A stretch of 64,000 nt of DNA from Mesorhizobium sp. PAMC28654 (GTDB taxonomy: Bacteria; Pseudomonadota; Alphaproteobacteria; Rhizobiales; Rhizobiaceae), in assembly GCF_020616515.1 (NCBI RefSeq), contig NZ_CP085135.1:5069001-5133000 (forward strand), written 5' to 3'. The notes under the pieces were generated by a model. That model was not told the DNA's origin, did not search any database, and was given only the letters and a program-made list of their open reading frames with translations. A program made the translations under genes and the position numbers. Positions 1-8,190 of this stretch are shown here, in pieces; the stretch's first letter is position 1; each line of letters begins with the position of its first letter.

Positions 1-134
1 CGGAACTCACCATGGGCATGACCGTGATCGACTGGTGGGGCGTCACCAAGCGGCCGAAGAACGCCATGGTGATGCGTGACATCGACCATGATGGTTTCTT
101 CGCGCTGCTGGTGGAGAGGCTGGGACGGCTTTAG
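1..134 (+). CDS. Nucleoside hydrolase (inosine-uridine type), C-terminal end only
   Basis: Partial gene entering from the left edge; the reading frame starts at base 3 and stops with TAG at 132-134. The visible 43 residues contain GMTVIDWWGVTKRPKNA and end in DGFFALLVERLGRL, which matches the C-terminus of the IUNH family of ribonucleoside hydrolases that split nucleosides into base and ribose. The catalytic Asp cluster lies outside the window. A ribokinase at 3215-4123 on the opposite strand fits, since it would phosphorylate the ribose released. Family assignment rests on the C-terminal motif only. Confidence 0.75.
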   Translation, partial: ELTMGMTVIDWWGVTKRPKNAMVMRDIDHDGFFALLVERLGRL

Positions 135-147
135 TTCCTGTTTCTGG

Positions 148-189
148 TGCGTGTCATCCAGAGCCGATGGGTGCTCTGGATGACACGCA
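148..189. terminator. Hairpin between convergent genes
   Basis: A perfect 17-bp inverted repeat (148-164 with 173-189) with an 8-nt loop sits between the stop of the nucleoside hydrolase at 134 and the stop of the next gene at 199 on the other strand. No clear U-tract follows on either strand, so it may be a bidirectional terminator of the hairpin-only kind or an mRNA end-stabilising stem. Confidence 0.6.
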
Positions 190-198
190 TCGGGTTGC

Positions 199-564
199 TC
201 AATCGCGAAGCAGACGAAAGGTATCGCTGTCGTTCTCACGGTGCTGCCGCTCAATCGAAACGTCCGATCCGGCAGTTCGCGGAGCGTCGTTATAAACGAA
301 GACCAACGTGTTATTTTCCCTGAGGCGGACACCGTAGAGGTAACGGGACCCGCCGGTGAGTGCGGTATCCGGAGACGGAGAGGCGTCGAGGACGGTGGCA
401 ACTGTGCCCGTCATGCGATCCCGGCTGATGATCGGGCTGGCCTGCCTTGCTACCAGCGCGGTAACTGCAAGAAAACACAGGCTCAGGACGAGAGCCGAGA
501 GAAATATGTCCCTGAGATTTTCCCTCACGACCAAAGCGACGACGATAAACCTTGAATTGGCCAT
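199..564 (-). CDS. Small membrane-anchored protein of unknown function
   Basis: 121 residues. An N-terminal hydrophobic segment at about residues 20-40 (FLSALVLSLCFLAVTALVA) suggests a single membrane anchor, followed by a soluble beta-rich region with GSRYLYGVRLRENNTLVFVY and VSIERQ. An AAGGA-like site precedes the ATG. The protein resembles its neighbour at 613-936 in length and layout: anchor, then a segment reading like yVGVsL.dn.lvFV, then V.IER. The two look like a tandem duplication. I do not recognise a named family. Confidence 0.6.
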   Translation of the reverse strand: MANSRFIVVALVVRENLRDIFLSALVLSLCFLAVTALVARQASPIISRDRMTGTVATVLDASPSPDTALTGGSRYLYGVRLRENNTLVFVYNDAPRTAGSDVSIERQHRENDSDTFRLLRD

Positions 565-612
565 CCATTTTCCTTGGCTGTGAGCATTTGAAGCTGCTCA
601 CAGAGCAATGCT

Positions 613-936
613 TCAATTGGCAAACCGGTAAGATATGGAGCCATTGTTTCGGGTAACGCGCTCAATCCTTACTGGTGAGCCGATGAGGTGCAGTTCCTCG
701 CTGTCAACAAATACGAACGAGTCGTCATCGAGGGACAGCGCGTAGGTGGGCACGTTATTCCTGACCCAGTATACGCTCTTGATCGTCCCATCGAGCGCAA
801 CAATCGACCGAGTCAGGCTTGCGTCATTCGCAGACTCGTTCAGAGCCAACAAAACCATTATCGCAAAAAAACCTGCAAATAGGACCACGCTAGGCGCGTT
901 CCTCTTCAAACCATCCCTAGTCCAAAAAGCAGACAT
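613..936 (-). CDS. Small membrane-anchored protein, likely paralogue of its neighbour
   Basis: 107 residues from ATG at 934-936, five bases after GAGGG; a TTG one codon upstream is less likely. One transmembrane segment at about residues 14-34 (SVVLFAGFFAIMVLLALN) is followed by a soluble part with YALSLDDDSFVFVDSEEL, VRIERVTR and a short basic tail. It parallels the 199-564 product in layout (anchor, FVF/FVY strand, V-IER strand). The 48-bp gap and shared strand suggest co-transcription. Function unknown. Confidence 0.6.
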   Translation of the reverse strand: MSAFWTRDGLKRNAPSVVLFAGFFAIMVLLALNESANDASLTRSIVALDGTIKSVYWVRNNVPTYALSLDDDSFVFVDSEELHLIGSPVRIERVTRNNGSISYRFAN

Positions 937-1028
937 CAATCCCTCAATTAGGATTCATATGGTTTTGGGAGAACAAACTTTCAATCGGCTTCAGTTGTTC
1001 GTTGGCACAGTCCTTGCGGCTGCTGCCG

Positions 1029-1643
1029 TTACTTCGAGCGCGAAAACGCCAGCCACAGGCCACCGCCGACCAGGAAGCTGCCGCTGATCCGGGACATCAG
1101 CTTGATGCGGTTGGCCGACAGCAGCCGTCCGGCGCGACTGGCGGCGAGCGCATAGGTCGAATCCGACATGGCGGCGAAGATCATGGCGGTCAGGCCCATG
1201 ACGACGATCTGCAGCGTATAATTGCCCTGTGGCGCGATGAACTGCGGGAAGAAGGCGCCGAAAAACACCAGTGTCTTGGGATTGCTGAGCGCCACCAGGA
1301 GACCCTGCAGGAAGAAGCCGCCACGCGGTTTCCTGGCTGTTCCATCGGCATTCAGCGTGCCCTTGGAACGGAACATCTGCACGCCCATCCAGACCAGATA
1401 GGCGGCGCCGATCAGCTTCACCCATTCGAACCAGTGGCCCATGCCGGCTATCAGCGTGTTGAGGCCGATACCGACGATGGCAATCATGATGGCGAGCCCA
1501 GCTTGCGTGCCGGCAACATTGGCCAGACCGGCGCGCGAGCCGTGGCGGATGCTGTTGGCGATGATCAGCGTGACCGTCGGGCCGGGCACCAGGATGATGA
1601 CGATGCAAGCAAGGACATAGGTGGCGTAGAGTTCCAGCGACAT
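1029..1643 (-). CDS. LysE/RhtB-family amino-acid exporter
   Basis: 204 residues, the usual size for LysE/RhtB translocators, which export amino acids such as lysine, threonine or homoserine lactone across the inner membrane. The N-terminal signature VPGPTVTLIIANSIRHGSRAG and the central ALSNPKTLVFFGAFFPQF are typical of the family, and about six hydrophobic segments can be seen. A strong GGAGGAAACCTG site precedes the ATG. It lies downstream of the amidase with a 113-bp gap on the same strand, so it may be separately expressed. The substrate cannot be told from sequence. Confidence 0.9.
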   Translation of the reverse strand: MSLELYATYVLACIVIILVPGPTVTLIIANSIRHGSRAGLANVAGTQAGLAIMIAIVGIGLNTLIAGMGHWFEWVKLIGAAYLVWMGVQMFRSKGTLNADGTARKPRGGFFLQGLLVALSNPKTLVFFGAFFPQFIAPQGNYTLQIVVMGLTAMIFAAMSDSTYALAASRAGRLLSANRIKLMSRISGSFLVGGGLWLAFSRSK

Positions 1644-1756
1644 CAGGTTTCCTCCGGCGGCTGCCGCTCAAGCGGCGCGACTGACCAAGATCAATGCATA
1701 GCCAGGATGTCGGTGCAAGCCGGCGGGAAATGTTGCTGACAATTGCCGACGCGGCT

Positions 1757-3205
1757 CTAGGCGCCGGCCTGCCAGGGCAGCGTCACCTCATAAGCCGCTG
1801 CCGCCCTCAGCACGGCAAGGTCGCCGCGCGGCCGCCCGATCAGTTGCATGCCCATTGGCCGTCCCCTGTCGTCGAAGCCGACGGGAACGTTGACCGCCGG
1901 ACAGCCGCCCAGCGTGGCATATGCGGAAACCTGCATCCAGCGGTGGTAGCTGTCCATCGTTCGTCCGGCGACCGCGCGCGGCCAGTGGGTGCCGACGTCG
2001 AAAGGGAAGACCTGCGCGGTCGGCAGTGCGATGAGGTCGAAGCGGTCGAAGATCGACAGCAGCGTTCGATGCCAGGAGGTGCGGATGACCGAGGCCGCGC
2101 GGATCCGCGGCGCCGTGAGGCGCATCGCGTTCTCCACTTCCCATATGGCTTCCGGCTTCAGCAGGCCACGTTTGTCGGGATCGTCATAGTGGGTCTTGAG
2201 CGCGCAGCCGCTGCTGGCCTGACGCAGTGTCACAAAGGCCTGCCACAGAGCCTCGAAATCGAAATCCGGCAGCAACGGCTCCGTCACGAAAGATGCCTCC
2301 GCGAACCGCCCGAGAGCAGTCTCGCACAGATTGAGAATGCCGGGCTCGATCGGCAGATGGCCGCCGAGATCGCCAAACCAGGCGATGCGGCCGCCAGTCA
2401 CTGGCGTTGCGAGGCCTTCGAGGAACGAGCCCTGCTTCTCATAGGACAAGGGTGCGTGCGGATGATATCCGGCCTGCACGTCGAGCAGCAGCGCCATGTC
2501 GGCGACGTTGCGGCCCATCGGCCCCTCGACGCCCATCTGGGCATGGAAGACCTCGAAGTCCGGCCCGCCGGGCACAAGCCCCTGCGACGGGCGGAAGCCG
2601 TAGACATTGTTCCAGGCCGCCGGGTTGCGCAGCGAGCCGCCAAAGTCGCTGCCATCGGCGACCGGTATCATGTCGAGCGCCAGCGCCACCGCGGCACCGC
2701 CGCTCGAGCCGCCGGCGGTCAAAGCAGGGTCAAAGGCGTTGAGCGTCGGCCCAAACACGTTGTTGTAGGTGTTGGAGCCCAGGCCGAATTCGGGGACGTT
2801 GGTCTTGCCGATGATGATGGCTCCGGCGTTGCGAATACGCTCGACGAAGAAATCGTCTTCCTGCGGCACGAAATCGGCGAAGATCGGCGAACCGAAGGAG
2901 GTCCTGAGGCCCGTGGTCGAGGCAAGGTCCTTGATGGCGATCGGCAGGCCGAACAGCGCGCCCGCAGTGCCCGCTTGCGCCAGATGGGCGTCAGCCCTGC
3001 CGGCCTCGTCCAGGATGTCACCGCGGTCGCGCAGCGACACGATGGCGTTTACGTGCGGGTTCACCGCTTCGATCCGATCAAGAAATGCCGTCACGACCTC
3101 GCGAACGGAAAGGTCCTTTCGCTTGATCCTGTCGGCAAGTTCCACTGCGGACAGGCGGCAGATGGCGCCGGCGGGCGGCACGTCATGTTTTGTCTGGGGA
3201 CGCAT
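1757..3205 (-). CDS. Amidase (amidase-signature family)
   Basis: 482 residues. It carries the amidase-signature Ser-cisSer-Lys triad: a lysine in LPIAIKDLASTTG (about residue 92), then AGGSSGGAAVA and GSDFGGSLRNPAAW in the order expected. Members hydrolyse carboxamides such as aryl or aliphatic amides; the substrate here is unknown. The start lies 9 bp after the ribokinase stop on the same strand, so the two genes are probably co-transcribed, although the ribosome site is weak. GatA is unlikely because gatB and gatC are absent and flanking genes are catabolic. Confidence 0.88.
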   Translation of the reverse strand: MRPQTKHDVPPAGAICRLSAVELADRIKRKDLSVREVVTAFLDRIEAVNPHVNAIVSLRDRGDILDEAGRADAHLAQAGTAGALFGLPIAIKDLASTTGLRTSFGSPIFADFVPQEDDFFVERIRNAGAIIIGKTNVPEFGLGSNTYNNVFGPTLNAFDPALTAGGSSGGAAVALALDMIPVADGSDFGGSLRNPAAWNNVYGFRPSQGLVPGGPDFEVFHAQMGVEGPMGRNVADMALLLDVQAGYHPHAPLSYEKQGSFLEGLATPVTGGRIAWFGDLGGHLPIEPGILNLCETALGRFAEASFVTEPLLPDFDFEALWQAFVTLRQASSGCALKTHYDDPDKRGLLKPEAIWEVENAMRLTAPRIRAASVIRTSWHRTLLSIFDRFDLIALPTAQVFPFDVGTHWPRAVAGRTMDSYHRWMQVSAYATLGGCPAVNVPVGFDDRGRPMGMQLIGRPRGDLAVLRAAAAYEVTLPWQAGA

Positions 3206-3214
3206 GGCCTGGTC

Positions 3215-4123
3215 TCAGCTTTTGGATTTCTGCAACGCCGCGTCGACGTCCTTGGCGAGGGGAATCGCGGGCTGGGCGCCCGGTTTCAGGCAGGCGAGCG
3301 AACCGGCGGCTCCGGCGCGGGCAAGCGCCTGCTCCAGCGGCAGGCCGCAGGACAGGCCGGCGGCGAAATAACCGCAAAACGTATCGCCCGCGCCCACCGT
3401 ATCGACCGGGGTGATCTTCATGGCCGGTACCGCAAGGACATCGGCTGGCGTCGCCGCCATCACGCCGTCGCCGCCGAGCGTGACGACGATGGTGCGACCG
3501 GTTTTGCCGGCAAAGTCACGCATTCGCGCCGTGCGGTCGCGGCCGCTCAAGGACAGCGCCTCGACATAGAGGTCGAACTCGGTTTCGTTGGCGACCACAT
3601 AGTCGGCCTTGCCGAGGAAGGCGGCTGCCTCGCCGCGGAAAGGTGCTGTGTTGAGCACCGTGATCGCGCCCGCCGCCCTTGCCGCGTCCAAAGCAGCGTC
3701 GACTGTCTGCAAGGGAATCTCGTGCTGCAGCAGCACGACGTCGCCCTTCTTCAGGAAAGCCTTGGAAAGGTCGCCCGCAACAACCGAATCGTTGGCGCCA
3801 GGCACGACGGCGATCATGTTCTCGCCGTCGTTGCCAACCATGATCAACGCCGTGCCGGTCGAGGCAAAGGTCTCACCGACGCCGGACAGGTCGATCTTGC
3901 CATCACGCAGCAGTGCCAGCGCTTCGTTGGCGAAGCTGTCCTTGCCGACCGCGCCCACCATCCGCACCGTGGCACCGGCGCGTGCCGCGGCCAGCGCCTG
4001 ATTGGCGCCCTTGCCGCCGGGTGCGGTGGTAAAGCCGGAGCCGCCGACGGTTTCCCCACGGCCGGGGAGCCGGTCGACATTGGCGATAAGGTCGAGGTTG
4101 ATCGAGCCGACAACGATAATCAA
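3215..4123 (-). CDS. rbsK: Ribokinase (PfkB family)
   Basis: 302 residues from a TTG start at 4121-4123, chosen because GGAGG lies six bases upstream and the product then begins LIIVVGSINLDLIANVDRLP, the normal ribokinase N-terminus. The open frame continues into the IS630 element, but that part is not ribokinase. PfkB signatures are present: GGKGANQALAAARAG near residue 40 and DTVGAGDTFCGYFAAGL near residue 250, with the catalytic Asp in GAGD. It phosphorylates ribose to ribose-5-phosphate, fitting the nearby nucleoside hydrolase. IS630 copy 1 is inserted 32 bp upstream of the start and may have displaced the native promoter. Confidence 0.92.
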   Translation of the reverse strand: MIIVVGSINLDLIANVDRLPGRGETVGGSGFTTAPGGKGANQALAAARAGATVRMVGAVGKDSFANEALALLRDGKIDLSGVGETFASTGTALIMVGNDGENMIAVVPGANDSVVAGDLSKAFLKKGDVVLLQHEIPLQTVDAALDAARAAGAITVLNTAPFRGEAAAFLGKADYVVANETEFDLYVEALSLSGRDRTARMRDFAGKTGRTIVVTLGGDGVMAATPADVLAVPAMKITPVDTVGAGDTFCGYFAAGLSCGLPLEQALARAGAAGSLACLKPGAQPAIPLAKDVDAALQKSKS

Positions 4124-4155
4124 GTAAAGCCTCCTGCTGAATGCGCGGGAACCTA

Positions 4156-5209
4156 GAGCAAAATCCGAGCGGATAGAATCGATAGGGGTTTCGTTGGGAT
4201 TGGAAATCTGATTCAGCATATCTGCTGGATTCGGAGGCCGGCATGGCATGGCGAAATCCTTATCGGAAGATTTGCGGGCTCGGGTGGTCGCAGCGGTTGA
4301 TGGCGGCCTGTCGCGACGGGCGGCAGCGGCGCGATTTGGCGTGGCGGCGGCAAGCTCGGTGCGTTGGGTCCGGGAATGGCGCGAGACCGGAGCCACCTGC
4401 GCAAAGCCGCAGGGCGGCGACAGGCGGTCCCACCGCGTTGAAGCGTATCGCGACATCATCCTGGCGGCGATCGAGAGGCGGGTGGACATCACGCTGGTCG
4501 AACTCGCCGAGTTGCTGCGACAGGAGCATGGCGCGTCGTTTGCGACGAGCACGATCTGGCGGTTTCTCGATCGTCACTCCATGACCTTCAAAAAAAACGG
4601 CGCACGCCAGCGAGCAGGAGCGGCCAGACGTGGCGGCGCGACGAAACGCCTGGTTCGACGCCCAGCCCGATCTTGATCCCGAGCATCTGGTCTTCATCGA
4701 CGAGACCGGAGCCTCGACAAAGATGGCTCGACTGCGGGGGCGCACGAAGCGCGGGATGCGGTGCCGATCGCCAATCCCGCATGGCCATTGGAAGACGACG
4801 ACGTTCACCGGCGCCCTGCGCCTCACTGGCATGACCGCGCCAATGGTCCTGGACGGCCCGATGACTGGCGAATGGTTTGTCGCCTATGTCGAGCAGGTTC
4901 TCGTGCCGACGCTGCGGCCCGACGATGTCGTGATCCTCGACAACCTGCCGGCGCACAAAAGCGCAGCCGCCCGTGTGGCGATCGAAGCAACCGGCGCAAG
5001 GATGATGTTCCTCCCGCCCTATTCCCCCGACTTCAACCCGATCGAGAACGCCTTTTCCAAGCTGAAATCGATTCTACGCAAAGCCGCCGCACGAACCGTC
5101 GCGGAATTGTGGGATACCATCAGCGCCGCACTGCCTTGCTTCACACCAACCGAGTGCGCCAACTACTTCGCCGCAACAGGATATGAGCCGGAATGATCAG
5201 ATTCTGCTC
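4156..5209 (+). mobile_element. IS630-family insertion sequence, copy 1
   Basis: A 1054-bp element flanked by a TA duplication (4154-4155 and 5210-5211), the hallmark target of the IS630/Tc1 superfamily. The terminal inverted repeats begin GAGCAAAATC on the left and GAGCAGAATC on the right (read inward). A second copy at 49967-51023 is nearly identical, differing in length only by the A-tract (8 versus 11). The element sits just upstream of rbsK and is oriented away from it. Confidence 0.93.
4248..5196 (+). CDS. IS630-family transposase in two overlapping frames
   Basis: The first frame (4248-4676) gives a helix-turn-helix N-domain (SRRAAAARFGVAAASSVRWV). The second frame is open from 4585 (track start GTG 4630) to 5196 and gives the DDE domain with VFIDETGAST, VVILDNLPAHK and PYSPDFNPIENAFSKLK. 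The frames meet at an A8 tract (4590-4597), where joining reads KKTAHASEQERPDVAARRNA, the expected continuous sequence. Going from the first to the second frame needs a +1 (or -2) shift, so slippage on the A-tract is the likely route to a transposase of about 312 residues. Both copies keep the same frame relation. Confidence 0.88.
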
Positions 5210-5283
5210 TAACCTGTCAAGCCGCTCCTTGCCAGAGCACGCGAATGGTCCAGCACGATTTGCCGCGTCATGGCAGGATCGGC

Positions 5284-5763
5284 TCATTCACACCGTACGG
5301 TGACCATGCCTTGATAGCTGCCGGCCGGGAAGATGCCGCTCGACTTGGTGGCGGTGAGATCGACCTGAACGGTATGGGTGCCGTTGGTGAGCTTTTGCGT
5401 CGTGCTCCCTGCCGTGCTGGCGCCGGAGTCGAGGCGATAGGCCGTGGCGAAGTTGACATTGGTGCCGCCGCCGCTTGGCGAGGAGGTGAATGCGGCGGGC
5501 GCGGGAGCCGAGACGGAGTAGCAATCCAGCAAGTTGAGCAAAGAGCACAGCAGCGAGCTTGCGGTAATGGTGGCTCCCGCGCTCTGACCGCCCGCCTGCG
5601 TGGACCCCAATATGCCTATGGTGGGATTCGCGGTCATCGTTCCCGATGCACCGACCATGATGGTGCAGGTGCCGATGATCGCTGCCGGCGCCGGCTGGCT
5701 GGAAGCCAGAACGGCTGCGGTGAGAAGGAAGAGGTCATTTCTTCTTCTTCTTTTTCTTGCCAT
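5284..5763 (-). CDS. Secreted spore coat U (SCPU) domain protein
   Basis: 159 residues from ATG at 5761-5763. The start was chosen because it is followed by a signal peptide (basic RKRRRR, then LFLLTAAVLASSQPAPA) and preceded by AGGG. The mature part is a spore-coat-U/Csu-type beta domain that opens GTCTIMVGASGTM and closes with the family signature GSYQGMVTVRCE. SCPU domains form subunits of chaperone-usher type fimbriae or surface layers. It overlaps the upstream gene by 29 bp, so a single A/G-rich stretch codes both that gene's poly-Lys tail and this gene's basic n-region. Last gene of a four-gene operon. Confidence 0.85.
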   Translation of the reverse strand: MARKRRRRNDLFLLTAAVLASSQPAPAAIIGTCTIMVGASGTMTANPTIGILGSTQAGGQSAGATITASSLLCSLLNLLDCYSVSAPAPAAFTSSPSGGGTNVNFATAYRLDSGASTAGSTTQKLTNGTHTVQVDLTATKSSGIFPAGSYQGMVTVRCE

Positions 5764-6229
5764 TGTTCCAACCCTGGTCCGCCCAATTGGCGGATTGCGC
5801 CGCGGGGACGGCGGCGACTGCCGTTGCGCCATCGACGCTGACGCCCATCTTCATCAGCTTGAGTTCCATTTCGAGACGCTGCACTTCGAGTTCGTAAAGC
5901 CGGCTGCAGTCGAGGCGCTTTGGTTGGCTGCCGATCGGGATCACCACGCGGCCATAGGTGGCGATGCCGTTGTCGGTCTGGTTGTTGCCTCTGATAACAC
6001 CGAGGTCGAGATAGGCGCCGCTGCCGGAGACCGCCGAGCGGCAAGTGGTGCCGTCGGCGGCGTGGACCTCGTCCTGGCCCTGGGGCAAGGTGACGCCGGG
6101 CAAATTGAAGCCGTTCTCGTTCTGGTTGAGGTTATAGACTTGTTCCTGGGCTTGGGTCGGAGCCGTGCTTGCCGCGGCAAGCGTGAGCGCGAGCGTCAGG
6201 ACTTGCGATGTCCAAAAAACTTTCCGCAT
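5735..6229 (-). CDS. Secreted protein of unknown function in the SCPU operon
   Basis: 164 residues. A signal peptide (residues 1-27, ending APTQA) precedes an Asn/Gln-rich stretch, then a region with one Cys in TTCRSAVSGSGAYLDLGVIRG and another in LDCSRLYELEVQRLEMELKL, which may form a disulfide and a short helix. The C-terminus is seven lysines. It overlaps the upstream chaperone-like gene by 34 bp and the downstream SCPU gene by 29 bp, so translation is probably coupled. I do not recognise the family; the setting suggests a role in surface-fibre assembly. Confidence 0.65.
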   Translation of the reverse strand: MRKVFWTSQVLTLALTLAAASTAPTQAQEQVYNLNQNENGFNLPGVTLPQGQDEVHAADGTTCRSAVSGSGAYLDLGVIRGNNQTDNGIATYGRVVIPIGSQPKRLDCSRLYELEVQRLEMELKLMKMGVSVDGATAVAAVPAAQSANWADQGWNNGKKKKKKK

Positions 6230-6588
6230 ATCTGTGCCCTTATCTGCGTCTGCTCATTGGGAAAGGGGATGCTTTCGGTACAGATACGCACTTTACGCTC
6301 GGCCGCGCCGTCGAAGGGCACGACCACAAGGACGGGGCGGGATGCCTGGGCGCCGAGTTGGAAGATGGCCGGCGATATCCTGGCCTCCACCGGCTGAAAA
6401 TCCTGATCGTAGACGTGGACCTCGATCTTGATTTTCTGGTTGTAGGGATTGGCGGGGAATACCCGAACCGCGAAGGCGTCGGTGAAGCTGTTGACCTCGC
6501 CTCGCATCGGCGACATCGACTGGGCCAGGGCGGCAACAGGCATCAGGCCGACGGCCAATGCCGTCGCCAGGTTCAGTGCATGTCTCAA
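6196..6588 (-). CDS. PapD-like periplasmic chaperone-type protein, single domain
   Basis: 130 residues with a signal peptide (residues 1-22, ending AALAQ). The mature part reads like the N-terminal immunoglobulin domain of a fimbrial chaperone: FAVRVFPANPYNQKIKIEV, VEARISPAIFQLG, then RPVLVVVPF and RKVRICTESIPF. It is only about half the length of a normal two-domain PapD/FimC chaperone (about 230 residues), and no usher gene is present. Eighteen bases separate it from the SCPU gene upstream. The chaperone assignment is by pattern, not by search. Confidence 0.6.
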   Translation of the reverse strand: MRHALNLATALAVGLMPVAALAQSMSPMRGEVNSFTDAFAVRVFPANPYNQKIKIEVHVYDQDFQPVEARISPAIFQLGAQASRPVLVVVPFDGAAERKVRICTESIPFPNEQTQIRAQICGKFFGHRKS

Positions 6589-6606
6589 AGGATTCCTCCT
6601 GAGGGG

Positions 6607-7077
6607 CTATTCGCAGCGCAGTGTGACAGTTGCCTGATAGGTACCGGAGGCGAAGCGGTTGCTGCCGCCCTTGGTGCCAGCGAGGTTGACCGAGACCAGC
6701 GAGGCGCCGGGAACGGTCAGGTTGGTGGCTGTGCCCGTTTCCGCGATGGTGTGTGCGCCGCTGGACGAAAAGGTCGGTGTCCAGGTTGTCGACGTGGTGT
6801 CGGCCGTCGGCACTGTGGTGGTGGTGACCGGGTCGACGCTGAGCGCCACGCCCCCGGTCGTGGTGAGGGTGACGGTTCCAGCGGAGCCGCCGCTGTTGTG
6901 CGAGCTCAATGTCTGGAGGTCGGGACTGACCGTCATCGTGCCGTTCGTCCCGATTAGAAGCGTACAAGTGGCGGTGATCGTGCCGTTGAAAATGACGTTT
7001 TGCGTCGTGGCCAATGCGGCTTGGTCAAGATAGGCGACCAGCAGGGCCGCGCCGATGGCGACCTTAAAGAACTTCAT
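6607..7077 (-). CDS. Secreted spore coat U (SCPU) domain protein
   Basis: 156 residues and first gene of the operon, with an excellent TAGGAGG site before the ATG. The signal peptide ends near ALA (residue 23). The mature chain has the SCPU beta pattern ITATCTLLIGTNGTMTVSP near its start and ends GTYQATVTLRCE, parallel to the 5284-5763 product. The two probably act as structural subunits of the same surface structure. The upstream 230 bp is AT-rich compared with the surroundings and likely carries the operon promoter. Confidence 0.85.
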   Translation of the reverse strand: MKFFKVAIGAALLVAYLDQAALATTQNVIFNGTITATCTLLIGTNGTMTVSPDLQTLSSHNSGGSAGTVTLTTTGGVALSVDPVTTTTVPTADTTSTTWTPTFSSSGAHTIAETGTATNLTVPGASLVSVNLAGTKGGSNRFASGTYQATVTLRCE

Positions 7078-7308
7078 CGAGACCTCCTATCAAGCCGGAA
7101 TGTCCGAATTAATATGAGTCATCATCGCTTTATCATAGTTAATTTAGGGTTAACTTAAATAAAGTCGACAAACAACATCTCAAGAAAGAAATGAAACCTC
7201 AGTTTGTCTCTGGTTGTGCGGCGCAATATATCAAGGTTACAATCTATCTAATACTTACAGGTGATGAAATTCATGGTTCATTACAAGAGTAACTCGAAGT
7301 CCGGCGTC

Positions 7309-8190
7309 TCAAGACGAGATCTGCCCTGCTTCCCAGCCAAGGATGGCGCGCTTGCGGGTCAGGCCCCAATGGTAGCCGGTGAGGTCACCGGACTTGCCGA
7401 TGGCGCGATGGCACGGAACCACGAAGGAGACCGGGTTGGCGCCATTGGCCGCGCCGACGGCACGGCTGGCGGACGGCGAGCCGATGCTGGCGGCGATCGA
7501 CGAATAGGTGCGCGCCTTGCCCATCGGAATCTTGAGCAATGCTTCCCAGACGCGAACCTGGAAATCGGTGCCGATCATTACGACATGCAGCGGCTGGTCG
7601 GAGCGCCACAGCCTGGAGTCGAAGATGCGGGCGGCATAGGGTCCGGTCGCGGCCATGTCCTCGACATGGATGGCGTTTGGCCAGCGGCTGGACATGTCGG
7701 CAAAGGCTGCCCGTTCCTCGCCAGGGTCGCTGAAGGCGAGGCCGGCAAGCCCGCGGTCGGTGGCCATGATCAGCGCGGTGCCGAAGGGCGAGGGATGGAA
7801 GCCGTAGCGGATGGTGAGCCCGGCGCCGCGGGTCTTGTAGTCGCCGGGCGACATTGCCTCATGGGTGACGAACAGGTCGTGCAGCCGGCCGGGGCCGGAC
7901 ATGCCCAGTTCGAAGGATGTCTCGAGCAGCGGCATGCCGGAATCAAGCAGCTTGCGCGCGTGGTCGAGCGTCACGGCCTGGAGGAAGGCCTTGGGCGAAA
8001 GGCCGGCCCAGCGCGTGAAAAGCTTCTGCAGGCCGGTTGGAGTCTCGCCGACCTCCTCGGCCAGTTCTTCCAGCGACGGCTGGTCACGATAATCGAGGCT
8101 GATCTTCTCGATGGCGCGGCGCACGATTTCGTAGTCGCTGCCTTCGGGCGTGATGTCTTTCTGAAGAACTGCTGTCGTTTGGACGCTCAT
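7309..8190 (-). CDS. Ada-like methylated-DNA-protein cysteine methyltransferase with AraC-type domain
   Basis: 293 residues from ATG at 8188-8190, which has AAGGAG upstream; an ORF extension to 8241 lacks one. The N-terminal half (to about residue 100) is an AraC-type helix-turn-helix (PSLEELAEEVGETPTGLQKLF). The C-terminal half is an O6-alkylguanine-DNA alkyltransferase with the acceptor motif FVVPCHRAIG and MGKARTYSSIAASIG. It transfers alkyl groups from O6-methylguanine to its own cysteine. It lacks the N-terminal zinc-cysteine phosphotriester domain of E. coli Ada, so methyl-triester sensing is not expected. Confidence 0.9.
   Translation of the reverse strand: MSVQTTAVLQKDITPEGSDYEIVRRAIEKISLDYRDQPSLEELAEEVGETPTGLQKLFTRWAGLSPKAFLQAVTLDHARKLLDSGMPLLETSFELGMSGPGRLHDLFVTHEAMSPGDYKTRGAGLTIRYGFHPSPFGTALIMATDRGLAGLAFSDPGEERAAFADMSSRWPNAIHVEDMAATGPYAARIFDSRLWRSDQPLHVVMIGTDFQVRVWEALLKIPMGKARTYSSIAASIGSPSASRAVGAANGANPVSFVVPCHRAIGKSGDLTGYHWGLTRKRAILGWEAGQISS

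Noticed and set aside
1002..4156. Long plus-strand ORFs opposite lysE, amidase and rbsK
   Set aside because: Antisense frames of clearly recognisable genes in high-GC DNA.
5212..5273. 20-codon minus-strand ORF next to IS630 copy 1 that ends exactly at the rebuilt TA site
   Set aside because: No ribosome site and no coding support; the stop at the insertion point is probably coincidence.
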